Shown one piece after another: positions 12,601-23,720 of a DNA stretch of 64,000 nt; position 1 is the stretch's first letter; each line of letters opens with the position of its first letter. The position numbers were made by a program, and so were the translations under genes. Where the stretch lies: assembly GCA_933228675.1 (NCBI GenBank), contig OW121740.1, positions 7,443,442 through 7,507,441 on the forward strand, in the 5' to 3' direction. The notes beneath the pieces are model-generated. The model was not told the DNA's origin, searched no databases, and worked only from the letters and a program-made list of their open reading frames with translations. This DNA is from Stomorhina lunata (lineage: Eukaryota > Arthropoda > Insecta > Diptera > Rhiniidae).

Positions 12601-13315
12601 AAAAAATCCTATAACAATAGGAAATTTTTGAAAAATTTGCTTTAAAAAATAAGAAATTTTTGAAAAATTTCCTTTAAAAAATAGGAAATTTTTCAAAAAT
12701 TTCCTTATAAAAAATTGTAAATTTTTGAAAAATTTTCTTTTAAAAAATAGGAAATTTTTGAAAAATTTCCTTTTAAAAATTAGAAAATTTTTGGAAAATT
12801 TCCTTTAAAAGGTAGCAAATTTTTGAAAAATTTCCTCTAAGAAATAGGAAATTTTTGAAAACTTCCTTTAAAAAATAGGAAATTTTTCTTTAAAAAAATA
12901 GAAAATTTTTGAAAAATTTCCTGTAAGAAATAGGAAATTTTTGAAAAATTCTCTTTTAAAAATATGATTTTTTTTTAAATTTCTTTTAAAAAATAGGAAA
13001 TTTTTGAATTTTTCAAAAAATAGAAAGTTTTTGAAAAATTTCCTTTAAAAAATAGGAAATTATTGAAAAATTTCCTTAAAAAAATAGGAAATTTTTGAAA
13101 AATTTCCTTTAAAAAATAGGAAATTTTTGAAAAATTTCCTTTAAAAAATAGGAAATTATTGAAAAATTTCCTTAAAAAAAATAGAAAATTTTTGAAAAAT
13201 TTCCTTTAAAAAATAGGAAATTTTTGAAAAATTTCCTTTAAAAAATAGGAAATTTTTGAAAAATTTCCTTTAAAAAATAGGAAATTTTTGAAAAATTTCC
13301 TATAAAAATAGTAAA
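12601..13315. repeat. Same satellite, ~32-bp monomer domain
   Basis: The unit is GGAAATTTTTGAAAAATTTC followed by CTTTAAAAAATA, ~32 bp. It is more diverged at 12600-13000 and more homogeneous at 13050-13300. It ends at 13315, where a final unit has reverted to the CCTATAAAAATAGTAAA form of the middle domain. Confidence 0.9.
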
Positions 13316-14949
13316 CTAAAATACAAACATATTTTGGATTCCTCATGAAATTCTTGTAATTATGCAAAAAACAATTAACATGAAAAGCTCCTTAAGATAG
13401 GCTTTAGCAAATATTTAGATATAATTGGAGAGGGGGAGGTGGGGAGATTAATTATAACAACTTCATGATAAAGAATACAGTTATTGGATTAATATTGAAA
13501 CATTTTTTGTTTAAAGAATGAAAGGCAGGCTTTTTAAAATTATTTTTACTTTTATTTAATCACCTAAAAATATGCAAAGATAATTGTTATTGCCTTTTAT
13601 TAGGCATTACAAGTTTTGGTTCGCTAGTCTTAGAAGTGTCGAAAGATAGGCTTTAGGAAAATACATAAATAACTTAAGTTAATCTTCATTTATTAAGGCA
13701 ACCTAATACCATATAGTAAAGCCAGGTCAGCTCCGCTACTCTAGTTTCTATGTGTCAAAAAAAAAAATCATGTTACAATAATCAAATCAAACGATTTTAA
13801 AAAAATATATGTGGTGAAATAGCTTTGAAATGGTATATAGAAATTCTAGAATCGAATGTATAGTTGAAACTAAAATAGAGCCACGGAATTTTTGTTTGCC
13901 TATTAATATTATAAATGAAAACAGTTTTGAAATGAAATAAATTTCTTGCCCCGAATTTGTTACGATCATGGATAGGCCTACAAATGTTATTATGTACATA
14001 ATTTAAAATTGCCTTTAACTTTTTATAGCAGTTTTATGTAATCTCCCCTAAAGTATGCTATTTTTCTTTTACATTAACAAAGCCTTAGCTTATGCCTAAT
14101 AGTTGATGTTTCTAAATTGTTGAACATTATTATTTTGTTTGTGTTTTTAAGGTTTATTTGAATATTAGTTTTTGTTTGCTATTTTCTTCAAATCATTATT
14201 GTTTATTGACTTAATCTTGATTTTTGGTTTATTTTTCTGCCTGTCATTTGCTTTATGTGAAAAATTTGTAAATTTCTTTTTTTTCCAATAAACTTGGCAT
14301 TTACATTAAATGTTTGTTATTTCTTTGTGCGGACAACTTCCGGCAACGAATGTGCCATGATTTGAAGATTTGTTTGCAAAAAATTTGTATGTAAAATTCA
14401 AGAGCGTAAATTACACAAATTTAACATGAACCGCACAGTGGGGGCCTGGGAAGCTAAAAAGACTAATAAAATATTTTTTTTTCAAAATTTTTATCTAATA
14501 CATTTTTATCTATTTTTCTTAAAATTCGTGAAAAGAATTTATTTATTTGCTAAAATTTTTATATTTACTTAAATTTTTATTTAAATTTTGAGCTGCAGTC
14601 ATTTTGAATTTTTCTTATTTACTTAAGATAATTCCTCAAAATAAGCGCGATCATTTGAAGATAATATTTGCTAAAATTTAAGTAAATATTTGCTTTAGAA
14701 AACAAACTCAAATTTTTTTAGTTAAAATTTATCTTAGTTAAATAGGGAATTTCTAACAATTATGTAATAATTTATACTAAAAATTTATTAAGGTTTGTTC
14801 TCAGAAATTCTAGCGTAAAACCTATGTCACAGTGGGAAAAAATTTAGGTTGTGAACACGATCTTGAGACTTGCCGTTTATGTTTATCGGCCGATTCTGCT
14901 GATAAACATTTTTAATACTCCCAAAGAAACCTTGATTATATATCTCACT
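13316..14949. other. Non-satellite AT-rich DNA
   Basis: No gene recognised. Weak copies of the dispersed motif occur near 13390 (CCTTAAGATAGGCTTTAG), 13640 (GAAAGATAGGCTTTAGG) and 14045 (CCCCTAAAGTATGCTA). The 70-residue reverse frame at 13787-13999 has no domain I can name. Confidence 0.5.
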
Positions 14950-15720
14950 TTTTAATATTGAGGGCAAAGCTCCCCCTGCTCCTATCCTAATCGATTTTAA
15001 TCAAACTAATCTAAGAAGTGCATTTTCTTAGTATGGAAGAAGTAAATACTTTTCCTGCTCTGACCCAGATTTTTTCTAACTAAACTCGATTCTTATGAAA
15101 TAAGTAAACCTCTGAAATAGGTAAACCTTTCCTGGCCCGATCCTGGTTATTTTTACCAACCTTTGCTCATTAAAAAAAAGATTTTCGTTTTGACCTTTCA
15201 AGTGTTAAAAAAAAAGCGGATTAGTATTTTATTTGAATGTATGAATTAATATTATTATTTTTCAATATTGGGGGCAAAGCTTTCCCTGCTCCTTTCCTAA
15301 TGATTTTAATGGAACTAATCTAAGAAGTGGCGCTACAACGAGTATACGAGAAGTAAAGACTTTGCCTGCTCAGATCCAGCTTTTTTTCTAACCAAACACG
15401 ATAATAATGATATAAATATCGGTTGTAATTTCAATGACCCTATCTCGAGTTCTTCTGAAGATATTATAAAATAACTTATCCTTTTTCTGGCCCGATTCTG
15501 GTTATTTTTCCCAACCTTTGTTGGTTATTAAAAAAGATTTAAATACAAAGTATAAAGTCTTGACCTTTAAAAGTTCTAAAGAAATAAGCGAAAGTATTTT
15601 ACTTGTATATGGGGGAGGGGAGTTCCTCTGCACTTATCCTAAAGCATTTTGGCCGAACTATACTATAAGTATCATTCTTGTAAAGTGGATCCTGAATTTC
15701 CCCTGCTCTTATATAGTCCT
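14950..15720. repeat. Diverged ~310-bp tandem duplication, two copies plus a partial third
   Basis: Copy 1 starts near 14955 and copy 2 near 15265: GGGCAAAGCT at 14962 and 15272, then TAATCTAAGAAGTG, GCCTGCTC or CCTGCTCTGA, TGGCCCGAT.CTGGTTATTTTT, CCAACCTTTG and TTTTGACCTTT in the same order in both. Copy 2 has extra sequence. A third partial copy is suggested at 15605-15715 by similar words in the same order (CCTCTGCACTTATCCTAA, CCTGCTCTTATA). The 75-residue forward frame at 15518-15745 spans copy junctions and is not supported as a gene. Confidence 0.75.
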
Positions 15721-15751
15721 TTCATATAGTCCTTTTCATATATAGTCCTTT

Positions 15752-16330
15752 CATCTTACTCGGTTAAACCGTTTAGGCTTAATTGACGCCTAAATAAGCA
15801 CATTTGCAATATTTTATGTCAATGAATTATAATTTCTAAATCCACATATCAAAGTTATGGATTAGGCTATGGAAAAGATTTTGGACTTTTCTAATTCGCT
15901 TAAGTCTCTAGAATGTAAAGAAATCAAAATTGTTTAATTATATTGAGAAGTTATTTCAATATTTTAAAAATTGTAAAAAATAAAATATTCAAAGTTTTTA
16001 ATAATACGAAATTTTTAAATTAAAATTGAAATAAGACAAAGACTACTGCACCCTTTACATTCATTTCTTTACATAGGTTAAATCTTTTATTCGTAATTGA
16101 TGCCTAAAGGAACTCAGTTGCAATATTTCATGTCTATGAATTATAATTTTTAAATCTACATATCAAAGTTATGGAAGATGGTATGGAGAAGATTTTGGAC
16201 TTTCCTAATTCGCTTAAGTCTCTAGTATGTAAACAAATAAAAATCATTAAATTATGTTGAGAAGTTATTTCAATATTTTAAAAATTGTAAAAAATAAAAT
16301 ATTGTAAATTTCATATCTTCAACACTTAGA
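15752..16330. repeat. ~314-bp tandem duplication, two copies
   Basis: ATTGACGCCTAAA at 15782 matches ATTGATGCCTAAA at 16096. The similarity runs through TTGCAATATTT, ATGAATTATAATTT, ACATATCAAAGTTATGG, CTAATTCGCTTAAGTCTC and TTGAGAAGTTATTTC, and ends in AAAAATTGTAAAAAAT. The copies differ by scattered substitutions. No open frame is conserved between them. Confidence 0.88.
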
Positions 16331-18299
16331 GACCGATTTTTATGCTTTTTAGAGGAAAAGATTCTTTGCCAACCAGGCCTTTAGAAAGCTTAAGTTGAAT
16401 TACTGAATTTGGTACGAATCGTAAGCTAAGAGGCTAACAATAAAATCACATTGTCTACTTTTAGGGGTTTAAAAAATTTAATTTTCCTTTATTTATCTTT
16501 TTTTTTTAAACTAAATGGAAAATTCTTATGAATAAAATGATTTTTATTATCCTAAAAAATTTCTCCTTTCTCTAAAGTTTACTCAAGACTTTTCTTTAAT
16601 TTTTCTTCTCAATTACCTTGAAAAAATCTTTCAAATTGTTCCTGGAAAAATGTTGTAACCCAATCAATCATTTGAACTGTTAGCTAAATATTTGTTTTGC
16701 AAAATACTTAAAAATTAATTTGAAGGTTCAATTTACCAGAAAAAGTATCAGGAGATTACATTACGTTTATTTTCAAAATAAATTTTCCATGAAATTTTAT
16801 ATGTTTTCTGGTAAATATTGACAAAAGTATCAGAAAATGATATTAGATTAATTGAAGGAATATAAATAAAAAAGTTGATAAGTTGTCAAAATACTTAAGA
16901 CAAAAAAAGCAAAAGGAATTTTTTTAGGGTTTAACAAGAAAATCTTTGAACTGGAGTTTAAATAATTATAAATTTTAGAAAATTATCAGAAGATTTTTTC
17001 GAAATTGTCAATTTTTTTTTTGAGAATTTTGGAAATTACCGAAAAAAATTATTTTGAACATTTTTAAAATTTTGTATACGTTTGTTGCTTTCTAAATCCT
17101 TTATTAACCTTGCCGACATCTCTAGATTAATGATATTACATTAAATCAATCAAAATGCTATTGTATATTTCTTTATTCAAATACTTATTAATTTGAAATG
17201 ATATGTCAACTGACATTTTGATTGATGGCTTAAATAATGGCAAAAAAGCTTAGAAGATTTATAAAAAATACGTATAATAATTTTAACATTATATAGAATA
17301 TTTTATCATAAGCAAAAAACTAAAAGGAAAGCAAATCTTCAAAATTTGAGGCGGGCCACAATAGTTTGAGTAATATTTTTGGACGATTTAAATTGATCTG
17401 ATAATAATACCAGAAACTTTGAGGCGGGCCAACTTAACAAGCAAAAAATATACTAAAAAAATCGAAAAATTAAATTAAAAATTTTCTTGAAAGACCAAAA
17501 TTTCTTTATGTAAAATTTAATCCCCCAACAGAAGTCAAATGACAAAGTTCCTTTATACAAAAAGTCCTTTTTTAGGCTTTTGTCATAACAAATAAGATTT
17601 TTATTATATTTATAACATAAGAATCATAAAAATCCATTAATATCTTGTCGTTCTGTTGTCTCCCTGTCAAAATGTTAATAAAAGTTCTTAAACCAAATTA
17701 TTTTTGGAGAAAAATCTAAAATGAGAAAAGAATGGCTAAAACGTGCCAATTTATAAATCTTATTACACTAGTCAACAAAATTCAAATTTTTTGTGCAACA
17801 TTTGAGTATTAGGTACTATATTTTTTTATTCATTGTGGTCTTCTTCTGATTATAAAACATGTCAAAATTTAATTTTCTTTGAAATTTTTGATTTTAAAAA
17901 ATTTGTCTTATAAAATTTGAAATTTTTGGAAAAGGCTGATCCATTGATTTTATCATATCTTTAAAATGGGTTATTCGATTTTGTTAAAAGTCACAGAATA
18001 TAAAAGTTAATAAAATGATTTTTAAATCGCCTTAAAACAATTTAAATCTGCTTAAAGGATTTGAAGTTGTTTGCACTTTAAAATAAAAAAAAATTTTTTT
18101 GTGAAAATTTTTTTTTAATTTTTAAAAATTCATAAAAAATCGAAGATGGCAAAAACCCAAATTTTTTTCACATGATCTTAAAATTGTAAACGTTCCAAAT
18201 AAAAAAGCCGTATTTTCTTAAAATCCATAAATAAGTGTCGTTTTTATTAACAATAAAGTAAAAATACCCAATTTTGTATTTAAATAACTTCCGACATTA
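16331..18299. other. Non-satellite AT-rich DNA with one short inverted repeat
   Basis: No gene seen. A 13-bp perfect inverted repeat, ATCAATCAAAATG at 17145-17157 and its reverse complement at 17214-17226, encloses 56 bp and could be a tiny MITE remnant. The phrase GAGGCGGGCCA occurs twice, near 17349 and 17420, 71 bp apart. Confidence 0.55.
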
Positions 18300-19130
18300 T
18301 TAGGGTCAAATGTGGACCGATTTACTTTATATGTGCAAAAAATAAACCTAAAATTATTATTATCTTCAGATTTAGCAGCCTTTTCGTGAATTTCGATGCA
18401 TTTAAAAGACTTTTGTCAAAAGGGGTTATATGGGGAAGCTATGGCTAAATATGAACCGATTTCAACAAAACTTGAAACAGTGATTTTTGTTTGTATAAGC
18501 AATATTTCTTTTAAATTTCATTAAAATAAACTGAAATTTGTGGCCAAAATCTTAAATCCGAAAAATAAAACCTATGGGAGGTACCCGAAATAATGAACCA
18601 ATTTTGACCAGTTGCCAATAGCAATGGTCCTACTCCCAAAAAAAAATGTTTGTGCCAAATTTCATAAAAATAAAAGCAAATTTGTGGTTTTGAGTCACAT
18701 AAAACTATATTCCGGGAAGGAAATTGTTTAGGAGATATCCTAAAATTTTTAACGATTTTGTTTATTTTTAAAAGGCTTTGTCCTTCCGGCAAAAATACTA
18801 TGTCATATCAGTCTCAAGTTTCCTGAAATTTGTGGCCTTTACTTCAGGTTTTTCAAGATAAAATATACCAAAATTTTTGAGCAAAATCTCAATTTCGGGA
18901 AGTGAGACCTATGGAAGGTACCCAAAATAAAAAAAGCGATTTTCACCAATTTTTATAGCAAAAGTCATACTGTCAAAAAAAATGTCGGTGCCAATTTAAA
19001 AAGAGTAAGTTTGTGGCTTTAAGGCACGCAAAACTAGGGTCCGAAAAGAAGATTGTTAGGGAGATACCAAAAAATTTAAATTTTTTTTTTTATTTTTACA
19101 GGCTTTGCCCTTGTACTAAAAAATATATTG
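18300..19130. repeat. Old interspersed repeat, ~338-bp duplicated unit with GGTACCC and ACCGATTT words
   Basis: Two diverged copies: CCTATGGGAGGTACCCGAAAT near 18571 (shown as CCTATGGGAG then GTACCCGAAAT) and CCTATGGAAGGTACCCAAAAT near 18908, offset ~338 bp. Both continue with AAAAATGT.GTGCCAA, TTTGTGG.TTT, GGAGATA.C and AGGCTTTG.CCTT. The word ATGTGGACCGATTT or close variants occurs at 18309, 18447 and again at 22381, so the unit is a dispersed repeat. The 93-residue reverse frame here is not conserved between the copies. Confidence 0.7.
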
Positions 19131-20640
19131 TAAATCATGTTTCAAAAAGTAAATTGACCTTTACTTAACTTTTTTCTGAAAAAAAATAGGATTTATCTGA
19201 AAAAATGTTTACGCTAAAATTGGGTATTTTCACGTTTTTCGTAATAAAATCACTACAAATCGATGGATTTTCATAGTTTTACCTAAGTCTAGTAATTATG
19301 GTATTTTTTTCTTTTAATTTTTTATGAATTTTTAAAAAATAAAAATTTTTCGATTTTGCTGATTTTTTTAGTTTCTAATGTTAATAACTTAAAAACCGTA
19401 AATCACACAAAAATCTTATGTTAGCACGACTTAAGGGCAATTCTGTTCTTAATCCATTGATATATTTTTTATACAATCGGTCAAGCAGTTTTTAATATAT
19501 AATAAACTTACTAGGACAACCTCTTCAAAAATCTCAAATTTTTAAAAAAAATTTCGTGTGTTTTTGTATTTGGGGACCATGACACATCAAAAGAAATAGT
19601 AAAACTAAAATGTAATTTTGGCTGTTGTCCAGTGTTTTAAGCGATTGGTCGGCAGAAGATTATAAAAGGTTTAGAAATTCTCAAAACTAGATAAAAAATG
19701 TTTGTTGTTCTCATGATTGATTCAAAGATTTCAGTAAAAAACTGACTTAAAACTGTAATAAAATTGTACTAGTAATTTCTTTAAAAGTCTCTTCAAATCA
19801 TTTAGCACTTTAAAAAAAAAACTGCACAATAAATTTCAAACACTCACTTGACATTGAATCATTCGTTTCAATTAATTTGAACGCATGTTTTACAATCCCA
19901 ACCGGCTCAAGCCCCCCCTCCCCCTTGAAAAACTCGCCTAAAAATAACATTAACTTTTTGCTATAATTTATATAAAAAAAGAGCAAAAAACGACTCAATT
20001 GTGTTGAAATAAAAAAAAGTGCGAATAAAAACTGAAATAAATTTTTTATTTATTCCAAAAAGTGAACAAATAAAAAATTAAATCTAATGAATTTTTCATG
20101 ATTTTAAAAACCATGTGCTTTAACAGCGACTAACGAACTTTGATTTTGATTTATAAATTCTAGAAATGGCCAGATGGAAGTCGTAGAGGCAGAAAGACAG
20201 AAAAAATGGGCATAGTCATTTGCTAAAAGTGACTCAAATGTTTTGTGGACTTTGTTTAAAAGTTTATAAAATTTAATTTGAATTTTGTCAGTTTTTTTTT
20301 TTTTAAGAAGAAATAAAAGACAAATTTAAGCTTAACAAGTTAAAGAGAAGCCGACCAAAGTTTTTAAAAGTCGTTAGAGTTGAAATTCTATTTTTGGAAA
20401 ATTCTTTGAAATTTATAGAAATACTTAATTTAAAATAATGAACTAAAAGTTGAATACAACAACTAATAATATTTAACTTATTAATGAAGAGTTTTAATCA
20501 AAATTTAGCTTAATGTTTTAGATAAGTCGGCGAGTTTTTTTTGACGCCGTTAAAATTATATTTTTGGTCGTCTTAGAAATTTTGAAAATATTATGAAACA
20601 TAAGACATTTTAAATCTAACAAACGATTGTATATAAAAAA
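19131..20640. other. Non-satellite AT-rich DNA
   Basis: No gene recognised. A C-rich tract at 19911-19926 (CCCCCCCTCCCCC) is conspicuous against the AT background. It falls in a 62-residue reverse frame that shows no known domain. Confidence 0.5.
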
Positions 20641-20654
20641 TTGAAAATTGCCCT

Positions 20655-20765
20655 AAAAAATTGAAAAGGTTGTGAGTTCAGTTGTGAGATTGCTAGCAAG
20701 TTGACTTCTAAACATAGCATATGAAATTCTGCCTGGGTTCGAACCCCAGTCACGGCACATTAATT
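20655..20765 (+). other. tRNA-like sequence, probable SINE head or tRNA relic
   Basis: A sequence with a tRNA T-arm/B-box signature, GGGTTCGAACCCC at 20735-20747, which forms a perfect T-stem. The ~80 bp upstream includes GTTCAGTTGTGAG in the place of an A box and TAGCAAG, but no clean acceptor or anticodon stem can be folded by eye. A functional tRNA gene is therefore unlikely, and a tRNA-derived SINE or tRNA pseudogene is the better reading. Confidence 0.45.
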
Positions 20766-20779
20766 TCTGTAAATATTCT

Positions 20780-21310
20780 ATATTCCGACTTCTTCAAGAC
20801 TTTGGCTTGAAAATATCAATAGTATATCATAGTAAGACTTTTTCTGAACAATCTCAATACTTTGTCGAAACTACATCGAAACCTTGTGTAGACTACGTCG
20901 AATCATTACCGAGGCTTTGGAAAGACTTTTTTGCAACTTTGTGAAGATGATATAAAGACCATGTCAAGACATTTACTATACTAAATATGACTAAACTTTA
21001 TTGAAACTATATATCAACTTCTCTAAGACTTTTTAGGTCAGGACTTTTTCTGGGTTATCTCGATACTTTGTCGAGACTTTCTGTAGACTACGTGAAAGCA
21101 TTGCATAGGCTTTGGCGAGACTTTGTCCAGATTTTGTAAAGATGATGTAAAGACTATGTCAAGACTTTTACGATACTGAATATGACAGAAATACAGAGAG
21201 AGCAGCTTCAGACATTTTCTGGGCCATCTCGTTACTTTGTCGAAAGAACAGACTACTTTGTAGCATTGTCGAAACTTTGAGAAGTTGATGTAAGGACATT
21301 AAAGCATCCT
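20780..21310. repeat. Degenerate ~170-210-bp tandem repeat (GACTTTGTCGAAAC words)
   Basis: Three diverged copies start at ACTTTTTCTG near 20837, 21043 and 21213. Each is followed by an ATCTCRATACTTTGTCGA block, GTAGACTAC, AGGCTTTGG and AAGATGATRTAAAGAC. It lies directly upstream of the 18-bp ATGACTCAGCA array. Confidence 0.75.
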
Positions 21311-21344
21311 CCATCGGCGCAAAACCTTACAACATTAACATGCC

Positions 21345-22235
21345 AACAAGCAGCTTCATATTACTCAGCAGTTTAGGATGACTCAACAGATCGTAATGAC
21401 TCAGCAGTTTGATGTGACTCAACAGTATAGGATGACTCAGCAAATCGAGATGACTCAGCAGATCGTGATGACTCAGCATTTCCGTTTGAGATGAATAAGC
21501 AGAACAAGCAGTTTCACATTACTCAGCAGTTTGATATGACTCAGCGGTTTAGGATGACACAGCAGTTTCAGATGACTCATCAGATCGTGATGACTCAGCA
21601 TTTCGGGATAACTTATCTGTTTGAAATTAATAAACAGTTTCACATTATTCAGCAGTTTGATATGACTCTGCAGTTTAGGATGACTCTGCATTTCCAGATG
21701 ACTCAACCGTTTGGGATGAATAAGGAGTTTTATATTATTTAGCAGTTTGATATGACTCAGCAGTTTACGATCGAGATGACTCATCCGTTTGAGATGAATA
21801 AGCAGAACAAGCAGTTTCACATTACTCAGCAGTTTGATATGACTCAGCGGTTTAGGATGACTCAGCAGATCTTGATATCAACAGATCGTGATGACTCATC
21901 TGTTTAAGATGATTAAGCATTTTCACATTATTCAGCAGTTTGATATGACTCTGCATTTTAGGATGACTCAGCAAATCGAGATGACTCAGCAGTTTCGGAT
22001 GACTCATCAGATCGTGATGACTCAGCATTTCGGGATAACTCATCTGTTTGAAATGAATAAACAGTTTCATATTATTCAGCAGTTTGATTTGACGCAGCAG
22101 TTTAGGATGACTCAGCAAATCGTGATGACTCAGCAGAATCGAGATGACTCATCTGTTCTAGATGAATACAAGTTTCACATTATTCAGCACTTAAAGATGA
22201 CTCAGCAGTTTGAGATGACTCAGCAAGTCGTAGTT
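21345..22235. repeat. 18-bp ATGACTCAGCA satellite (AP-1/ARE/MARE-like sites)
   Basis: About 49 tandem 18-bp units of the form ATGACTCAGCAGTTTAGG. By hand count ~14 units keep the full word ATGACTCAGCA and ~24 keep TGACTCA; other units have variants (ATTATTCAGCA, ATGAATAAGCA, ATGACTCTGCA). TGACTCA is the AP-1 site, and ATGACTCAGCA also fits the antioxidant-response (TGACnnnGC) and half-MARE/NF-E2 consensus. Higher-order structure: GAGATGAATAAGCAGAAC recurs at 21488 and 21791 (303 bp apart) and TTTCGGGATAACT at 21601 and 22028 (427 bp apart). Both strands carry stop-free frames (21491-21742 and 21888-22253 forward; 21473-21820 and 21852-22118 reverse) purely because 18 is a multiple of 3. Confidence 0.92.
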
Positions 22236-22970
22236 TTTTTAGTATCACAATAGATTCCATAGCCTGATGACCAGACTGCTACACATGTCTAATCTAGAGT
22301 GACCTTTACCGGGTCTTTAATTAAATTTATAAATATTCCTGAAAAAGACAAATTTGTTCCCTATATTTTTCTAGGGTAAAATGTGTACCGATTTCACTCA
22401 ATTTCAAACCAAACATTTCCAAGAAATGAAGAACAATCTTGACTAATTTTGTTGCCCTAGCTCCTTTCGATTAAGGCCTATCGTGTTTTCATCGCTTAAA
22501 AGTCTTTGTGTTTCATAAAGATCCAAGATATATAGCCTTTTTGGGTTTTGAGCCAATATTAAGGGAATTACAAACGGAACATTTATCTTATGATTCCTTT
22601 TGATTCTTTTAAAATTATTCTAAATTTTCAAGTTCTAGAACTAAAAAATTTTCAAACAAATTAACGCATACTTTTTGCTGAAAAGAAATTATTCTCAATC
22701 ATTTTTAAAATCTCATATATACAACATGATTATAATTCAAGGATTTCAGCTTTTCAGTTGAAAAGTTTATATTTTTGTATACTACACAAAAACTGAAAGT
22801 ATAAACGGTTCAATAGAAAACTTTATTTTTTTATAGATTTTTCAAATAAAGTTCGACTAATTTTAACACGATTTGAAAATTTGAGAGTTTGGTATCTGTA
22901 AAATTGACTTAGAAGGTATCACACAAAAATTTTGAACGAAATCGTTACTGATTTGAGTAGTAACAGATAA
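22236..22970. other. Non-satellite AT-rich DNA
   Basis: No gene seen. It contains another copy of the ATGTGTACCGATTT word near 22380 that links it to the 18.3-19.1 kb dispersed repeat. Confidence 0.5.
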
Positions 22971-22979
22971 GTTTATTAA

Positions 22980-23720
22980 AAAGGTCAAGAGGTCAAATAG
23001 TTAAAAGAGGTCAAGGTCAAATAGTTAATTACCGAAATTTTTAGCTATTTAAAGGATCTGTACTGCATTATGAGATATTTACTCTAAAGAGATATTTTTC
23101 TTAAGGTTTTTTAATTTTGTAATAGAGGTCACGAGGTCAAATTTCAAAGTATACATATGTTCTGATTATAAAATTCAGATTATAAAATTAAGTTTTAAAT
23201 CTAAAAGGAAGTTTTAAATCTAAAAGGAAGTTTAAATCCTTACACTTTTCACAAAATGTTTAATGACTGAAGTTTTTAATTAAGTTTTAGTTGAAAAGGT
23301 CAAAAGGTCACATAACTAATCACTTAGCTAAATACCAGAAATGTAAGATATTTTGAGAGCTTTAATATAATTTATAATGTTCAAGAGATCATTACTTAAA
23401 ACGAAGAAAAAAAAGTTATTTATCATCTGATTTTTTAGATCTTTGAATTTTTATAAAATCTTTAAGGCCATGAGATGAAATTTGTGAGTACAATTTAGAA
23501 TATCTGAGTATAACCAAAAATTTAACTACCTTAAGTACAAAAATAAGTTTAAGTTAAAAAGTTCAAGGGGTCAAATAACTAAATTTTGAAAAGTGTTTTA
23601 AAACTAGAATATTTAAAAGCATTAAGATTTCTAGAGATCATTTCATAAAACAAATTTTAAATGAGGGAAAATATAAATTAACTTTGACCTCTTGACCTGG
23701 TCAAAATTCTGGGAAGAATT
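22980..23720. repeat. Diverged ~250-bp repeat carrying paired AGGTCA half-sites
   Basis: About four degenerate copies; GAGATCATTACTTAAAAC near 23385 and GAGATCATTTCATAAAAC near 23634 give a 249-bp offset. Most copies carry two AGGTCA half-sites 2 bp apart: 22982-22995, 23126-23139, 23297-23310 and, on the reverse strand, 23685-23698, with a weaker pair at 23570-23583. At 23008-23019 two half-sites abut (AGGTCAAGGTCA), which also contains TCAAGGTCA. The half-sites are better kept than the rest of the repeat. No open reading frame is present. Confidence 0.75.

Noticed and set aside
20655..20765. Functional tRNA gene
   Set aside because: Only the T arm is convincing; no acceptor, D or anticodon stem.
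21473..22253. MTQQF-type frames on the forward strand and LLSHPK-type frames on the reverse strand
   Set aside because: Both strands are open at once because of the 18-bp period; neither continues outside the array.
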